From Monomorium pharaonis (Eukaryota > Arthropoda > Insecta > Hymenoptera > Formicidae): DNA of 64,000 nucleotides. Below are positions 36,073 through 47,584 of this stretch, piece by piece. The notes under the pieces were generated by a model. It saw only the letters and a program-made list of their open reading frames with translations. It had not been told where the DNA came from and ran no database searches. Position 1 is the stretch's first letter. Each line of letters starts with the position of its first letter. A program made the position numbers and the translations under genes. The stretch is taken from contig NC_050467.1 in NCBI RefSeq assembly GCF_013373865.1, positions 26,992,996 through 27,056,995 of the forward strand, written 5' to 3'.

Positions 36073-39000
36073 ATGTTAAATAATTAAATAGATATTTATA
36101 GGACATACAGTAGAAATTTATTAGCGACAGATTTATATTCATTATACTATAACTGCAACATTACAAATATTTTTTTTATTTTAATATCATTAAAATTATA
36201 GCTTAAAATGAAATTAAAAACTAACAAAGGTCTAATCTTTTTAGAATTTTAATTATTTTAAGATTTTATCATGTTTTAACATTATCATACAGGGTCATCA
36301 CGCTTTTGTAATCTTTTTATCTATCGTGAATGTTGACCTCGCCGACGATTCTTCTCCATTCGTCTCTGTCTTAAACAGAAGCGTCCTCCGCTTTCTGCAC
36401 TTCTACTCTGTCTCCTTATATTCTCCATCAATCCACCTTAAATTCTCCTTCAACTCTTACAATCTCTTTTCACTTTGCCTAAATAATTCTTTCTTAATTA
36501 TTTTATTTTTACAACTTCTTAGTTTTAATTTAATTTTGGTTATATATATATATATAATTTATAATTATTGTTGTTAAATAGAGAAAATTATATGTTACAA
36601 TATAAATATATTTGTGTTTAAAAATGCCTCCTTAATGAAAAAATGATAGAAAAATTATAATATATGAGTCATTTCACGGAATCCACATATGAAATCTGGG
36701 ACCATAGTCACCGATTTCATTTAAATTGTAGAAAAATATTTGTCAAGATAAGTTAAAACAAACTGAATTTTTTTAGATTTTTAAACTCACGGAATTAGTG
36801 AGGGCGCTGCTGTCATTTCTTTGACATGTTGCGAATGACATGGTAGGATATGCTCATGCAAAAGTAATTTCAACATCTTTGAACTTTATAAAAATAAAAA
36901 TAGATTGATGGCTGTACAACGACTTAATAAAAATTAATAATAAGGACAAAAATATAATTAAGTAATAGTAAATAATCTGTTTATTTATTTAATTTTGGTT
37001 CTAATCATTAAGAGCAAAAGCTTTAAACTACATATATTATGTGAAAAAATCCGCCCTTTCCAATAAAAATATTTATTTTAAAATAAATTTTGGGGAAGGT
37101 ATAAAAAACAGGATTTTTATCAAAAAACATTATTTTTAATGCTTTCTTTAATTTTGAGAAAATTGAAAATATTTTTATTGGAAAGAGCAGGAAATTTTAC
37201 ATAAAAATGTACACGTTTGACAAAAGAACAGAAAAGAAAAAATTGGTGAAAATTTACTTTAAAGCGATGTCGGAACGCGACATGTCAAGGAAATAATAGC
37301 AGCGCCCCCGCTAAACTCGTAGGTTTAAAAATTTTAAAAAATTCAGGTCGTTTTAACTCATATTGACAAATTTTTTTCTGCAATTTAAATAGAATCAATG
37401 ACTATGGTCCCAGATTTCATATGCGGATTCCGTGAAATGACTCATATACATTAAAAATATAAGTGTGTAATATGTTGATTAAAAGATATGGTGGTTTAAT
37501 TTCTGTCTAAATGCTTAGTTCTCAATTTATTATGTCTCTTTCAGTTTTATAAATATATTTACAAATTTTATTTATATCGATAATTCTTATTTTATACTCG
37601 GTTATTAATTTATACATTTTACATTAAGTTATATTAAAAAAAAATGTTTCCTTAATTTTGACAAATTATGAGTTTGAATACAATTGTAACGCATTCTTAA
37701 AATAAAATTTGTTACAAGTAGATAAATTTAGTGCAACTTTTGATTGATTATTAAATAGTTATACTAGCTTTGTCTAGTAATTAGCAAAATTCTTTAGGAT
37801 TATAATTGCGACGTAATGCTTTCTTCGTATTTATCGTATTGCAAAACTATATAATATCCGAAGTCAGTTATTTAACAGTATAAAAGATAATAAATCGAGA
37901 AAAAACTGTACTATGTTTAAAATCTATACTATACTATTAATTTTTTGATAAAAAAAATATAAAGTTAATGAAAAAAGAGAAGAATTAATAAAATAAAATA
38001 ATTTTGATTTTTAAAAAGAAATGAGAAAAAATCCATATCATACATACATACATAAATACATAAATACATACATACATACATACATACATACATACATACA
38101 TACATACATACATACATACATACATACATACATACATACATACATACATACATACATACATACATACATACATACATACATACATACATACATACATACA
38201 TACATACATACATACATACATACATACATACATACACATATACATATAAAATTATGTAAATATACATATATAAATTATATCCATACATAATCTTTTTCTC
38301 TTTTGCTCGTAATCTGTTTATATGTACCGTTTAAAAAAAAATAAGAAGAATAATTAGGGGAATAACTTTTGCATTGTTTTGTTATAAAAAATAAAATTGC
38401 TATTACATGCAATATTTTATATATGATTATACATAATATAAATAATTTTTTAATGAATAATTTAATTTGTACATTAATATGTCGGTAAATTTAGCATTTT
38501 GGGACATTTGCTTCTTTTTTCCGCTGCTTTTTGACATTAATATGACATCAGCAATAACATGTGCTTTATTTGTATTCTTTTATATCTACTGCTCTTGCTT
38601 GCTATATCGAAAATAAAAGTCAACCTTGTAATAGAACACAGCAAAACCACCAAGAGAGCTCCGACATTACGATAACGCAAGTATATCCATTGCTATTACG
38701 TTCTTATTTATTTTTATTGCCTTACGTGCGTCTCTTTTTCCGCGAAATATCCACCTCGTGATCTCATACTTCGAACTTTGAAAATACGCTTTCTCTACTT
38801 TTCAAGATAGAACATAAAACAGTAGTATTCATAAAATATAAGAAACCATATATTTATTTTAAAAAAGAGCAATTGAGCTACAAAATATATTAAAACAGAT
38901 ATGTTAAATTATAGTGTGATTAAATTTATTAAGTTACATATTTATATGAAATGTATCAAATATTTTATTTAAAAATATGCGATATAACAGTTCCACTTAT

Positions 39001-42000
39001 CTTAATTAATATAGATACAATTAAATGTTTTACCGGCATATATTGAGTAAATTAGAAAAATTTCTTTCTTAATTTGTTTGTAACTATTGTAATATAAAAT
39101 TATTTTCTTAATCATTGCCGTTATTTAAAAAAACAAAGATTGAAAAGTTACCTTTATTAATATTATAAACTCTTTAATACTGTTTAAATACTTTTAGAAA
39201 TTGTTTGAAGTTAGGGTACTCTTAGTAGATTACGTTCAATGCATCAAACATACAATATATATGAAAAATTAACATTAACGTACGTTAATATATATTAATG
39301 TATATTTATTATTTTTCGTATCCCGCAATTCACAGCAACATAGTTTAAATAGAAATGTAGTCTTGTTATTTTAATATCAATATTAATGAAATAAATACGT
39401 CTATATATTTGTTTTAATAATCGAGATCTTTTTCTTAATTGTACAGTAGTCTTTGAAAAACTTTTGTTTTATAAATATATTTATTACACATTTCTGCAAT
39501 ATACACATTTCTGCAATATTTTCTTTTTATTTTAAATAAATATATTACTTTGCGACAAAACACTATTTTTTTAAATTAAAATTTATTTTTTAAATTTATT
39601 TTGGAGGAAGTACAAAAAAATATATTATTAATTTGTGTTTTTTTTATCCACTGTACGCAATATTGTCAAGTTTTTATAAATACCATTCGTAATAATAAAT
39701 ATTTTATAACTTTAAATTTAGAAAAAGCGATTGAACCCCCCCCCCCACATTTATGAATTTATTAAATTTTTTATTTAAAATATTAATTATTAACGTAGCT
39801 AATTGTTGTACAAAACAGAGTTATTATACAAAATTGTATAAAATGTGAATATGGATCATATCGTCACCTTTTTCTTTAGCAGTTTGATTTGCGAAAGACG
39901 TAAATGATTCTGCTTGCCTTGATATTGCATATAATTCTTATTACAGCAACAGAAAAAAAATTCGATTTTGGGTATCAGAAAAAAAATATTGATAATAAAG
40001 ATGGATTGGAAGCGACATGTAAAGCAGAAGGCCTATATCCACAGCCAACTCTCGATATCTCAGTTAAGTAAGTATTTTCATAAGAGTCGAAAAGTCTTGA
40101 GATTTTACAAATTTGGAACATTTAAACTATTTGTTGCATATTTAGTCTGCTTTTTTATTTAAATAATTTAAATTACAAAAAATGTTTTAAACTATCTCTC
40201 TCTCTCTCTCTCTCTCTAAGGGGAAAAAGTTTAATAAATTTTTTTTTAATTTTAATAAAACTAATAATATTTTATTAAATTTTATATTTTAAACAATAAT
40301 TTTTAAATTACTAAAATTTTATAAAAATTTATTACAACTTTAATAAACTGATATTAATTTGTTATTACAAAATATTTATAATTTTTTGTTACAATTTAAT
40401 AAAAATTGTATTAAAATTTTAATAAAATCTTTTTATTTTTTATTATATAAATAGTATTAATAATCTTTCATTGAAATTTTATTATATTTTTATTAAATTT
40501 TCGTTAAAAAATGTTTGTTTTTAATTAAATGTAGAAAATAATCTTTACAGTGAAATGTAATTAAAATTTTGTTACATATTTATAAAAAAATGTATTAAAC
40601 CTATTTAAAAGAGGCGTAATATTTAAATATAATAAAATATAAATTATTATACATATAATAGTCAGTACACGCGCGCGTGAGCATGTGTAGGTACGTGTGT
40701 GCGTGTGTATATGAGTATACATATGTGTAGGGACGTTCCAGAAAAGCAAACTTCGAAACCCACAGTGACACTTCGCAAAGATGGATTGTATAATATTTTA
40801 TCGCGTGTAGACTTTCTAGACGAAGAACTACCAGAAGCTGCGGAGCTCAAATGCATCCTTGACATCCCGAGGACAAATTACAGCATCACTCGAAAAACTA
40901 TTTACTATTCTGGTTAGTTATCTATTTTTTATGCTTTAATATATTTTTATTAATTGTAAACACATGTTTCTACTAAATTGCCAATTTACATTAACTTGTA
41001 TTATATTAACCTATAATGATCAATTTTTTAAGATTGCAATAATTTTCATGACGCGACTCAAATAATAAAACCGATATGAAGTAGCATATGGAGCAAATTA
41101 ACGCATTGTATATATATTTGTTGTATATTTACTGACATCAATGTAGAACACGAATGCAGCAATATGACTATTTACAATCAATCAATTAATAAAATTTTAA
41201 GAACGAATGGTTAATACCGGTATGTGATGTTGCCGTTAACGTTGTTAGTAACGTAACAGTAACGAATAATTTGTTGTTTTATTTTAAGCATTGTGATAAA
41301 AACATGATAGTAATAAAACATGTATAATGATTTCTATCTGATTGTTTTCTATCTGATGTATGTCTTCAAGTAAAAATTTTTGACTGTAATTCGCACGTCT
41401 CTTATAAAAATGTAATACTTATTTTTAGTATTAAAAGTACTGCTGTAAATACTTTTAATATTCAAAATAAGCAGTAATTACTGGCTAATTTAATACTGCC
41501 CAGTATTACATTTTTATAAAGAGTTACTAATTACAAGTGTTGACAGTATAAAATTATTATCTGCGAATAGTACGTGGTATCAAACAATGGGTTTAAAAAA
41601 ATTTTGTTTAAAAAAACACAATAAAATTGAAGTTTGAACCAATTTCAATGCTTTCTTACAAAATAAAAGTTAATAAAGTTTAAAACAATTTTGTTAATCA
41701 AATTTTTTTTAACTTTTTTTGTTACTGAATCAGACAACAAATTAGATTTAGAAAGTTTTGAATTAAAGAGTACGTTACTCATTTAATATTTCATCTAATT
41801 TACTATCAGAGAGATAGATATTGATATTGAATTTTAATATTTAAATCTTAAATAGACTTAAATAAACTTGAGAAAGCCATCAATTTATAAGATTCTAATA
41901 AAAACATTTGTAATAAAAATATTATAGTATTATTTATGATTCCAAGAAAAGACTTATCGGAGGATGCCTAAGAAGCACTGAAGATTTTAAATATTTTAGA

Positions 42001-44852
42001 CTTTAATACTAAAAAAATAATAGATTTGTTTTAAACAAAGATATTATAAATAAACTTTCAATTTCTTTAGGCTACTATATAATCTTTATATTAAATAAAA
42101 AGCATTCTCAAATACGTCTTTAATAGACGTATAAGTTCTAAATTTGTTATTTTAATAGAAATAATTATTAAAAATAATAAAAAGTTAATAATATATAATA
42201 CAATAATTTCGTTTTGCATAACTCAGCTTATTTACTAAAATTGGACAGTATTTTAATTAATCTGGTTTATGAAGTTAAGGTAAGATTTTTTATTGAAAAA
42301 CTGTTAGTCTGTATGAGTTTTCTAAAATCCATATAATCAAAATTTGAATATTTAAGGTCAATATCAATATCTATTTGATGTTAAATTATCGATGTAAATA
42401 AGATATTTATTGCTGGATTAACAATTTTCTAATTTAACTTTATGTGATTAACTTTATCTAATTTAATAAAGAAAAAAAGTGAAAAACAACAACTTAATTC
42501 GACAGAATTATTTTAATTCTTTTATCTTATTATTTAATTTTATTAGTTTTTATTGAAAAAAAACTGCATTAAAATTTTAGTTCAAATTACAAAACTGTAA
42601 CTTTTTTTGCAACGCTTTGAAATTTTATCTCGGCCTTACTAAATGCCTGGTCTCGGTAATCCGCATCTTGCCAATTTATTTATTCTTAATCCTTTTTTAA
42701 AAATTTTAATTAATTTAATCCAATTTGACATAATTTGATTTATCTTTTTTGCTATATTATACATACATAATATACATAATATTATGTAACATTTATAAGA
42801 ATATTAAATTAATTACGTCAATTCTAACTGTAGTATTTGCATATTTAATTATATATTTTATTTCTGTTAATAATTACAGAATAAATATTTTCAGAGTAAC
42901 ATTTAATAATTATCACTAGCAGGTTCTGACGGTTCTGATTGATAATTAGGAGGAGGGGTTAATAAAAATTTTCGATGAAGATCTTATGTCAGACATCGAA
43001 CAATTTCAATACAATGAATCTTATACATAAGAATTTGATCCACAGGCGTCCATGTTAATCTGCCTGCATCATTTTATTTAAATTTTTTAACGGATCCAGT
43101 AAGACTAATTTTTTTAATTTGGAAAGTTAACCTCTCTCCTCCTCCTAGAATTTGCCAATGGTAATTATTATTATTTTCAACTTTTAAATTATTTTTAAAT
43201 TTTATTATTGCATCGCGTTGTCCAGATTAAAGATAAGAATCTTCAAATCTTTTAATTATTGACCCAACAAACATAGATATAACTGTTACGTAACATATAC
43301 ATAAATATACAAAAAATTATATTGTTGATATATGGTTACATTTGCTAGATTTAATTGACATCTACGCTTAAATTAGGCGTAGATTGTGTGTGTAGTAGAA
43401 ATGTCTATGCTTGGTTTTTGTATTGTGCAGGAACGGTTACTACCACTTCATCCTTTACAACGATACCACAGCATAAAATGGATATCCAGGCCCTAGACAG
43501 CTCAAAGTCTGGTAATGGTGGTGGTAAGATTAAATTAATCGTGAATTAGCTATTTATATTCGTCGTGTATATACACCGAATCATCGACAGTATCCATCAC
43601 CATTTTCTGATCAAGGGCCTTCAAAATTTTGAAACCTGTTTATTCATTTCATGCTTTCGAGAAATCTTTGAAGCACATTTCAGAGGAATTATTTATCAAT
43701 ATTTTCTTTTTATCATTAATTTATTAAGACTCATAGCTAGACCAACAAGGTTAGAAAAAAATAATTAGAAATAAGAGCGGAGTAAAAAAAGATTTCCGTT
43801 ATAAAAAGGACATTAAAGTTAATTTCGTAAAATTTTTATAAATAACTCTTTGCTGCAAATGATTTTAAAAAAAGTTGAACATATTTTAATAATTTTTCTC
43901 GCAGAATCAATTAACGTAATTGATTGATTATTTTCTTCTGTATTTAATTTTTAATTATTTGTTTACCAAAAATGTTTTTTCCGGTTTTGTTTTCTATTAT
44001 GTTTAATTGCTGTTTTTTTACAAACCTTGTTGGTCTAGCAATGAGATTTAACGAATGAATTTATAACATGAAGACATTTTTAAGGTATTTCAATTTTATT
44101 ATAAATATTTTTTAAGCAATTATAGATTTTTTTGTAGAGTTATTTATTATCTCGCTCTCTTCAAAGTTTCTTGATCATTATTCACTAATTGATTGAGGTA
44201 TTCCTTTTAATTATAACTTTCTTATTGCTTTTTGCTTAAAAAAATTTTTTTGGTTAAGTTGATAAATGCATTTGTTAATTTTTTTTATATAGGGAAACGT
44301 TTTTTTGAATGCGTATTATTTAATTATTTTTTATTACATTTTTTATTTAGTATTAATTTGTATCCAAATAAACATTCGAAGTTATAGTTAGATATTTTAA
44401 GTATGTGCAATATTTAATATTTTTTGTAATAATAAATTTGTTTATTCTAAGCTTACTTGTAACAAGCTATACGATTTAGACGATTATTCGAATTGTACAT
44501 GTGAATCTTCCACATAATTTGAGTTGTCTTTGAAAGTATCAAAGTAAATTAACATAATTACAAATATAAGGAATCAACACATCTCATTAGGAATTTACAC
44601 ATACATCTTATTAAGAATTAATCGTAAAAAAACAATTATTTAATAACCAATAAACAGTAACAAAAGTATAAAGACACAAACAAAAGTAGCTTAATTTTAT
44701 TTTTACAAATAACATTTTTATTTGTTTTATCATAATTTATTAATTTTACTTTAATATAATTTATTTACTTTTTTAAATATAATAAAATTTGCGATGGTAC
44801 GTTTTAGAAAACTTAATAAGTTTTATAGAAATAGATTTTTTTAATAATAATG

Positions 44853-44894
<42 letters not shown>

Positions 44895-46046
44895 TTGTGT
44901 ACATATATATAATGTAAAATATCCTGCAATAAACCTTTTCTATAAAAATATAAAAATTAAGTATAAATATATAAATATAATATTGCTTGATTGTATTAAC
45001 AGCTGTATAAATTAATTGAAAATTAACATTAGTTGTTCTTAATCATTTTATAGTGTTGTTAGCACGTACAATTTAAGACATTATTTGTTAAATTTTTGTC
45101 CATATTATACATATTATCCACTTAATTCATATTTTTGTTAATAAAATATTGCTCATATTTGGTAAAAATATAAAATATTGATGAGATATAATTTAAGTGA
45201 CTGAAACGCATTTAATTCTTCTTTAATAGTATAATAATTTAATATGTTATTTATATAAAATTGTGATTCAATTTTTTGTTAATTAACATTATCGTTTTTC
45301 TTGCTTCAAGTAGCGTGTGAATATTAATAATACTCAGATATCGTGTATTTATTCAATGAAAGTCAAAACGGGCAAAAGCCCATTTAGTATTATACCTTTC
45401 AGTGGAGAATTATCCTCGCAATATTAACACCCCTCCCATATACATATACTAATGTCTATGCATTAATGCATATGCATTCCGCTCAAGTGGCCTTCATTAT
45501 GGTTATGCATATTTATGAAACTCACCCGCGGCCGTTGTAACGCGCTCAATTATTGGCCCCATTAATTTTAGGAAAATGTTCAAACACGAAAAACACTTTT
45601 CGTTATATTATGAAATTCGTTATATATAGAATTAAGAAAAAGACAAAAACAGAGTTATCTATTATTATTTTTATTGCATAACTATTATTATATTGATATT
45701 ATAGAATACAGTATTTTTATTTTATCGATATGTCAGTTTATAAAAAAAATAAGAAAAACGTGTTGTTAAATATGAGAAATTAATAATGATTAACAAAATT
45801 GCATCGAACCAAAATCCAATTAATTTTATTTGGTTTTATTAATTTTAAGGCACATTTTCGGTCGGTATTTACAGTAAATTTTTATATTTAAGATCGTTTT
45901 AAGTACTATCTTAAGATATCACGAACCAATCACAGAGCTGTTGCATCTTAAAACATTACTTAAGACAATCTTGAAATAAAATTTAAAAAAAATATTAATA
46001 ACTTTTGTATTACTTTTCGAAAAATTATTTGTATTAATTTATATTT

Positions 46047-46088
<42 letters not shown>

Positions 46089-46313
46089 TTATATATTATT
46101 AATAACATAAAGAAAAAATTAACAAAAATTTAGTAATATTTGATATAACTTTTATTTAATTTTGAAGTATTATTAATTTGTATTTATTTAATAATCTACT
46201 TTAATTTTTCTTATTGATACAAATATGATTCTACGCGCGCGTGTGCGCGTACGCACACATGCACGCACGCACGCACGCACGCGCGCGTAGAGAGAGGGAG
46301 AGAGAGAGAAAGG

Positions 46314-46376
<63 letters not shown>

Positions 46377-47034
46377 GCACGTATTATAGTTCTACTGTAC
46401 ACTTGCTAATGGCAGATTTTTCAAATAAAAATCTTATATAAAATCTGAAAATGTTATAATTTTTAAGTAAAAACAGCTTTTAAAATTAACAAATTAAATT
46501 TCTAAAAAACTTATATTTATATATAATAATTATATCGCACAATGATAATTTTAAAAATTTATACGTAAAAAAATATATAGAAATATTCCCCCAAAATATT
46601 ATCTATACGTAATAGATTTAATATGAAAGCTTTGACATTTAATGTTTACCTTATTCAAACACGATTTATTTTTTTATTAAAATTATAAAAAAATTGTTTC
46701 TTTTTTCTATTGCCTTTAGAAAGAAAATCAAAAGAATCCATTAAAAAGAAAATAAATCCATTAGACAAAATGCGCGAGCTGTGAAAAAACTAATCAGAAA
46801 ATATAAAGCATTTTAAAATTAAGTGCTATTATAATCTCAATACTTTATTAAAACTTTTAATTCTAAATAATCTTAAGAATCTGCTATTAGCAGATGACGT
46901 GAAACATTCTATGTATGATGAATATTTTTGGATTTATATATGCTAATCTACTTGCAGGCAACTTCGTCGACCGTGCATCGATTAATCTTATCCTGTTACC
47001 GATACTTCTGGCTATTTTCATTCTGTTTTATTAA
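24188..47034 (+). CDS. Two-Ig-domain, GPI-anchored-type surface protein
   Basis: Predicted exons are 24188-24257, 35615-35977, 39947-40067, 40731-40912, 43431-43523 and 46958-47034. All introns are GT-AG, phases agree throughout, and the product has 301 residues. Residues 1-23 form a signal peptide (hydrophobic MLLVSLLLIFGYIS). Ig domain 1 spans about 28-144, with C51, W67 in VKWFY and C126 in the GDYMC motif. Ig domain 2 spans about 150-244, with C169 (LEATC) and C226 (AELKC). NxS/T sites are at N57, N138 and N234. After a Thr/Ser-rich stalk and a Gly/Ser/Asn cluster (272-278), the chain ends in 17 hydrophobic residues with no cytoplasmic tail, as expected for GPI attachment. The layout recalls insect Beat-like adhesion proteins, but I cannot assign an orthologue. 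Met1 and Met2 are adjacent (24188, 24191); the second has the better start context. Intron 1 (11.4 kb) holds tandem Helitrons. Confidence 0.82.
25085..25215. other. GC-richer intronic island with E-box and MEF2-like site
   Basis: Contains GCACGTGC (E-box) and TATTTATAG (MEF2-like) about 45 bases apart in a block of raised GC and CpG content. It may be an intronic enhancer. The evidence is motif-level only. Confidence 0.25.
28410..28790. other. GC-richer intronic island with paired CACGTG motifs
   Basis: Raised GC content with two CACGTG E-boxes ten bases apart (about 28619-28635). The 62-codon plus frame through it has no domain or coding signature. Confidence 0.25.
29332..29380. repeat. (CCTAT)n pentanucleotide repeat
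   Basis: About nine CCTAT units with one substitution. The last unit directly abuts the 5' TC of the first Helitron. Confidence 0.93.
29627..29631 (+). other. Internal (bypassed) Helitron terminus
   Basis: An imperfect GC hairpin (29599-29616) followed by TCTGTGGTGT and CTAGT, exactly 253 bp from the element's 5' TC. The same structure occurs 253 bp into the second Helitron (32623-32627). Confidence 0.6.
30105..32118. repeat. GTGAG/CCGGGAGTGAG minisatellite in Helitron 1
   Basis: It begins as GTGA tetramers and grades into 11- to 12-base CCGGGAGTGAG units, with variants CGAGGAGTGAG and CAGGAGTGAG. A 366-bp block (from about 30576) is repeated almost exactly from about 30942. Long minus-strand open frames rich in Ser-Leu-Thr-Pro-His are products of the repeat and not genes. 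Confidence 0.95.
32151..32251. repeat. GTAGCTAG and GTATGTAT short tandem repeats
   Basis: Tetranucleotide-based repeats GTAGCTAG and GTATG/TATGTATG lie between the minisatellite and the AT-rich tail. The same order is present in Helitron 2 (33502-33588). Confidence 0.85.
32375..33735 (+). mobile_element. Non-autonomous Helitron 2 (about 1.36 kb), tandem to the first
   Basis: Begins TCTAAAAAAAGG one base after the CTAGT of Helitron 1. It ends with a GC hairpin (701-720 of the 33,000s), CTGTAATGTT and CTAGT, followed by T. It is collinear with Helitron 1: the same 253-bp unit, GT run, GTGAG array, GTAG repeat and AT-rich tail. The minisatellite here is only about 350 bp. There are many small differences from copy 1, so the duplication is not brand new. 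Confidence 0.78.
33090..33440. repeat. GTGAG minisatellite in Helitron 2
   Basis: Shorter counterpart of the array in Helitron 1, made mostly of GAGTGAGTGAG units. It lacks the CCGGGAGTGAG variant that dominates the longer array. Confidence 0.93.
33984..34170. mobile_element. Palindromic MITE, about 187 bp
   Basis: Imperfect arms run from CTATGCACATACACATTT to AAAGTGTGTGTTGCAG, with TAATCATAAGACG and CGTCTTACAAATAAGATTA pairing inside. Same family as 19766-19913. Confidence 0.65.
34333..34734. mobile_element. TA-flanked inverted-repeat element, 402 bp
   Basis: The ends CAGGGGATTTCAAAACATGT and ACATTTTGGGACATCCTG are inverted copies. The arms continue about 95 bp (GTCAACGCTCGTAAAAAGGT, AAAAGTCCAATATT). 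The element is bounded by TA on both sides, which fits a Tc1/mariner-type target duplication. No transposase is present. Confidence 0.72.
36031..36070. repeat. (TA)n-(TG)n microsatellite
   Basis: About 15 TA units then TG units, just inside intron 2 of the Ig gene. Confidence 0.85.
36664..37445. mobile_element. TA-flanked foldback, 782 bp, long arms
   Basis: ATGAGTCATTTCACGGAATC at the left pairs with GATTCCGTGAAATGACTCAT at the right, with arms of about 185 bp. These include the GC-rich blocks GGGCGCTGCTGTCATTTC and GAAATAATAGCAGCGCCC. TA lies outside both ends. The middle is AT-rich and non-coding. It sits in intron 2 of the Ig gene. Confidence 0.8.
38037..38236. repeat. (CATA)n microsatellite, about 50 units
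   Basis: An almost pure 200-bp tetranucleotide array. The open frames through it on both strands (Met-Tyr-Val-Cys or His-Thr-Tyr-Ile repeats) are repeat artefacts. Confidence 0.97.
40195..40217. repeat. (CT)n microsatellite
   Basis: About eleven CT units in intron 3 of the Ig gene. Confidence 0.9.
41396..41523. mobile_element. Small foldback, about 128 bp
   Basis: CTTATAAAAATGTAATACT pairs with AGTATTACATTTTTATAAAG. Inner copies of TTTTAGTATTAAAAGTA add further self-complementarity. Located in intron 4 of the Ig gene. Confidence 0.6.
44852..44892. repeat. (AC)n microsatellite
   Basis: About 20 AC units in intron 5 of the Ig gene. Confidence 0.93.
45400..45570. other. GC-richer intronic island with ATGCAT motifs
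   Basis: Contains ATGCATATGCAT, TTATGCATATTT and a CCGCGGCCG run in otherwise AT-rich intron 5. It is a candidate regulatory element by composition and clustered homeodomain/POU-like motifs only. Confidence 0.3.
45886..45982. mobile_element. Small foldback, about 97 bp
   Basis: TTAAGATCGTTTTAAGTACT pairs with an imperfect inverse near ATTACTTAAGACAATCTTGA. CCAATCA lies near the centre, as in several other foldbacks here. Confidence 0.5.
46049..46084. repeat. (TA)n microsatellite
   Basis: About 18 TA units in intron 5. Confidence 0.93.
46236..46373. repeat. (GC/AC)n-(GCAC)n-(GA)n compound microsatellite
   Basis: GCGC/GTACGCAC runs, a GCAC tetramer run and then about 50 bases of pure GA. The Arg-Glu and Ser-Leu open frames through it are artefacts. 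Confidence 0.95.
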
Positions 47035-47578
47035 TAATATAATCGATAGGTAAGTTTAAACTGACGTTGGATTCGACCGGCTGGCTTTCACAATTTTAAA
47101 GAAAAATTGATTAAAAATTATTTTAGTTTATTTTCTTTTTAAAATTATGTCTAAAATATTTTACAATATTTAATTATATACAAAATTATATATTTATTTA
47201 TATAAAATTATGTAAAATATTTATTTACGTCTGTTGTAAATTTTTAGAATGAAATTAAGTATACAAAGCGTTTGTTTTTATAATCTATTTATAAAGAGCA
47301 TTAAAAAAATAATATATATAAATTAAACTTATTTGCGTTCTATATACTTGTAAAATAATGTATATTTTAACAATTAAAACATATGAATGACAAAAAGCAG
47401 GGTACAAGGTTACACTTAAAAAGTGTAATTATTAAATAATACAAAATTTAAGTTAAATTAATATTTTTTATTGATAAATATATACAAATATTAAAAATGC
47501 AACAAAAAACTAGATTATTATTAATGTACACAGAACATTTTATTGTCTGATATTCTTGTTGCGTCCATAATTTCAGAA

Positions 47579-47584
47579 AATAAA
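47579..47584 (+). terminator. Candidate polyadenylation signal of the Ig gene
   Basis: AATAAA about 545 bases after the stop codon, with a second AATAAA at about 47599. Other hexamers may exist in this AT-rich DNA, so the real site is uncertain. Confidence 0.3.

Noticed and set aside
37965..38290. Met-Tyr-Val-Cys and His-Thr-Tyr-Ile repeat proteins
   Set aside because: Translation of a CATA microsatellite.
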